A program made the translations under genes and the position numbers. The notes under the pieces were generated by a model, which saw only the letters and a program-made list of their open reading frames with translations, was not told the origin of the DNA and made no database searches. 58,677 bases of DNA from Polaromonas sp. (GTDB lineage: Bacteria > Pseudomonadota > Gammaproteobacteria > Burkholderiales > Burkholderiaceae_C), in the NCBI RefSeq assembly GCF_029945925.1, contig NZ_JAQSDN010000018.1, forward strand, positions 1-58,677, written 5' to 3'. Shown piece by piece: positions 57,053 to 58,677 of this stretch. Each line of letters starts with the position of its first letter. Positions within the stretch are counted from its first letter, which is position 1.

Positions 57053-57271
57053 TTATTCCGGTATCCAGGTGATCTTGCCGTCTTTCACATAGTCGTCAAA
57101 CTGGGTGATGGGAATGGCCGTCAGGCCGGCGATGCCCGGCGCATCTTCCCAGCTCAGGGTGGCGCTGTCGAACGACAGCGCAACTTCCACGCGCACCTGC
57201 GGAATCGTGATGGGCGCACCGTCACCCGGTGTGTAAGTCACGTCACCGGTAATCATGGCGAACTGGGGCAT
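57053..57271 (-). CDS. Hypothetical small protein, 72 aa
   Basis: A 72-aa beta-type sequence (MPQFAMITGDVTYTPGDGAP ... VRVEVALSFDSATLSWEDAP ... ITQFDDYVKDGKITWIPE) with no cysteine or membrane segment. CAGGAGATT precedes the ATG. Not recognised. It may be co-transcribed with the M23 gene. Confidence 0.6.
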   Translation of the reverse strand: MPQFAMITGDVTYTPGDGAPITIPQVRVEVALSFDSATLSWEDAPGIAGLTAIPITQFDDYVKDGKITWIPE

Positions 57272-57449
57272 GGCAATCTCCTGGATGGGTGAATGAATGA
57301 TTTGAACGGCCGCGAGTGCAGTGTTGCACTAACTGACAGGCCGCAGAAAACATATTACGCGCGGAGACAGGCCTTGTGTGTCGGCGAAGGACGCGACTTG
57401 CGGGGCCGTTCTGCAGCGCCCGCTGGCCGCACTGCGATAGCATCAGCGC

Positions 57450-58169
57450 ATGAGTACCCAATACGAAAGCCTTCACCCCGCCACGCTTTACCCCGATGCC
57501 TACCATGTGGCCGCCCCCGCTTCACCGGTGGGGCGCAAGGTGTGGCCGCGCCAACCGGGCGTGTTCATTCGGGCGGCCCTGGCCGCAGAGGCGCAGGAAA
57601 TCGCAGAGATCGAAGAGGAGGTTGCAGAGGCCGCAGACGCTGACAAGCCCGCGCGTGAGGCGCCGGTGCGTGAGCTGGTGGCCGGTCAGTTTGGCCTGGT
57701 GCCGCGCTGGGTCAAGTCGGCGTCCGACGCCAAGCTGCGTTCGACCAAACTGGTCAACGCCCGCTCGGAAACCGTGACCACCTCCAACAACTTCCGCGAC
57801 GCCTGGCTGGCCGGGCAGCGCTGCATTGTGCCGATGATGGCCTTCATGGAAGACGACTGGCGCAGCGGCAAGGCTGTGTCCACCCGCATTGCCCGCGTAG
57901 ACGGCAAACCCATGGGGGTGGCGGGCCTGTGGGAAAGCTGGACGGGGGCAGACGGCGAAGTCATCATCAGCTACACCCTGCTCACGGTCAATGCCAACAG
58001 CCACGCGTTGATGAGCCGCTACCAGCAGCCCGGCAATGAAAAACGCATGGTTGCGATATTGAACGAGGGAGCGTCTGATGCCTGGCTCAGCGCCCGCCCC
58101 GAGAAGGCCCGGGAGTTCATGCGGGCCTATCCGGCCAACTGGCTGACCGCCAACCCGGTCGAGAAATAA
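57450..58169 (+). CDS. SRAP (YedK/HMCES)-family protein lacking Cys2
   Basis: A 239-aa SRAP-domain protein: VPRWVKS, NARSET (103-108), RCIVPMMAFMEDD (124-136, FYEW equivalent with Glu134) and TVNANSHALMSR are recognisable. The N-terminus is MSTQYESL, not MCGR, so the Cys2 that crosslinks abasic sites in YedK/HMCES is missing. GNEKRMVAIL stands where H-x-R-M-P is usual, so the His is also lost. A Glu/Ala-rich insert (about 45-68) is unusual. Either an inactive homologue or a different chemistry. Confidence 0.82.
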   Translation: MSTQYESLHPATLYPDAYHVAAPASPVGRKVWPRQPGVFIRAALAAEAQEIAEIEEEVAEAADADKPAREAPVRELVAGQFGLVPRWVKSASDAKLRSTKLVNARSETVTTSNNFRDAWLAGQRCIVPMMAFMEDDWRSGKAVSTRIARVDGKPMGVAGLWESWTGADGEVIISYTLLTVNANSHALMSRYQQPGNEKRMVAILNEGASDAWLSARPEKAREFMRAYPANWLTANPVEK

Positions 58170-58243
58170 CCGACTTTCCTGCGAACGGCACGCCGGTCGT
58201 GCCGGGGTGGGGCTTTGCGGGCTCCCCAAATGCACCAAAGCGC

Positions 58244-58677
58244 TTAAAACGTTTCCCAGCTCCCGGTGGCGGTAGCGAGTGCACCCGCATGGCTGAACTG
58301 CCGCTGCACGGGGGCAGCCACGGCCTGTCTGGCGCGGGGCGGCTGCATGGGTTTCTCATGCGGCTGGTTGTGGCTTGTGTGCCGCGCCGAATTCCCATGA
58401 CCCGCTTGTTGCTGCTGGTTCAGTTTGAAGGCGCTGACCACCTGACTGAGCCCGCTGGCCTGCTCCTGCAGCGAGGACGCAGCCGCTGCCGCTTCCTCGA
58501 CCAGCGCCGCGTTTTGCTGCGTCACCTGGTCCATCTGCGTGATCGCCTGGTTGATCTGCTCGATGCCCTGGGTCTGCTCCTGGCTGGCCGCCGTGATCTC
58601 GGCCATGATGTCGGTCACGCGCTTGACGCTGTCCACAATCTCGTCCATGGTCTTGCCGGCCTCGGCCACCTGTTTGC
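58244..58677 (-). CDS. Methyl-accepting chemotaxis protein (C-terminal part)
   Basis: The 5' end lies beyond the window. The visible part includes the end of the signalling domain ([20 protein letters not shown] ... [37 protein letters not shown]), which is standard for Tar/Tsr-like receptors. A Gln/His/Pro/Ala-rich tail of about 70 residues ends WETF. The tail does not match the CheR-binding NWETF exactly (it reads GSWETF), but is close to it. Confidence 0.9.
   Translation of the reverse strand, partial: KQVAEAGKTMDEIVDSVKRVTDIMAEITAASQEQTQGIEQINQAITQMDQVTQQNAALVEEAAAAASSLQEQASGLSQVVSAFKLNQQQQAGHGNSARHTSHNQPHEKPMQPPRARQAVAAPVQRQFSHAGALATATGSWETF

Overview
The window is GC-rich, tightly packed chromosomal DNA of a betaproteobacterium, most likely a Comamonadaceae member of the Polaromonas/Rhodoferax/Variovorax kind. 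This is inferred from three things: the protein families (VF530/DUF2132, DUF2242, DUF883, paired YeeE/YedE halves, phasin); a degenerate intergenic element of about 55 bp that occurs roughly ten times; and a CCA-encoding tRNA-Ala. No CRISPR array, prophage, rRNA operon or complete insertion sequence was seen.

Layout. 0.4-9.95 kb is mostly minus strand: an SDR, an exported intradiol dioxygenase, an RluA-type pseudouridine synthase, an orphan F0 c-subunit gene on the plus strand, VF530, a type II NADH dehydrogenase, two overlapping c-type cytochrome genes, an alpha/beta hydrolase coupled to an M14 carboxypeptidase, and a 2Fe-2S ferredoxin. 10.3-17 kb holds a GNAT, an O6-alkylguanine methyltransferase, a DUF883 stress protein, a DUF2177 gene broken by one missing base, DUF808 and DUF1993 proteins, DusC and a Nudix hydrolase whose gene ends overlap. 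17.1-28.9 kb carries an acyl-CoA-type SDR, small exported proteins, an L,D-transpeptidase, TspO, GshA, a DJ-1/PfpI protein, an RbgA/YlqF GTPase, a two-gene Hsp20 operon behind a sigma-32-like promoter, and a single-domain response regulator.

29-39 kb holds a lone form II CoxL-type molybdenum hydroxylase subunit, a lipoprotein/hybrid histidine kinase pair, and a self-contained efflux module (TetR, HlyD-type adaptor, FtsX-type permease, ABC ATPase, small membrane protein). The module lies between two 247-bp direct repeats about 99 percent identical. The right repeat is the 3' end of an intact TerB-like gene and the left one is a truncated copy, so the module looks recently inserted or duplicated.

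44-50 kb, after a tRNA-Ala(CGC), holds an NhaR-like LysR gene diverging from a row of stress and ion genes: HPF/RaiA-like, zinc ribbon, TerB-like, a 51-aa membrane protein, UspA, TerC with an overlapping upstream micro-ORF, a second UspA, and an SbtA-type Na+/HCO3- transporter. The grouping suggests a co-regulated response to ionic, pH or energy stress; this is inference. 50-54.7 kb contains a DUF2242 lipoprotein, a HEPN/MNT toxin-antitoxin-like pair coupled to a methyltransferase and preceded by a perfect operator-like inverted repeat, RluE, YeeE/YedE halves and a haloacid dehalogenase. The right end has a phasin whose 3' end has been tandemly duplicated together with REP-like palindromes, an M23 peptidase, an SRAP-family protein lacking the catalytic Cys2, and the C-terminus of a chemotaxis receptor that leaves the window.

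Best leads: the efflux module between direct repeats; the NhaR/HPF/Ter/Usp/SbtA cluster; the HEPN-MNT-methyltransferase operon; the orphan c-subunit; the degenerate SRAP protein; and a GTCCTACA motif found upstream of five genes, always in the direction of transcription.
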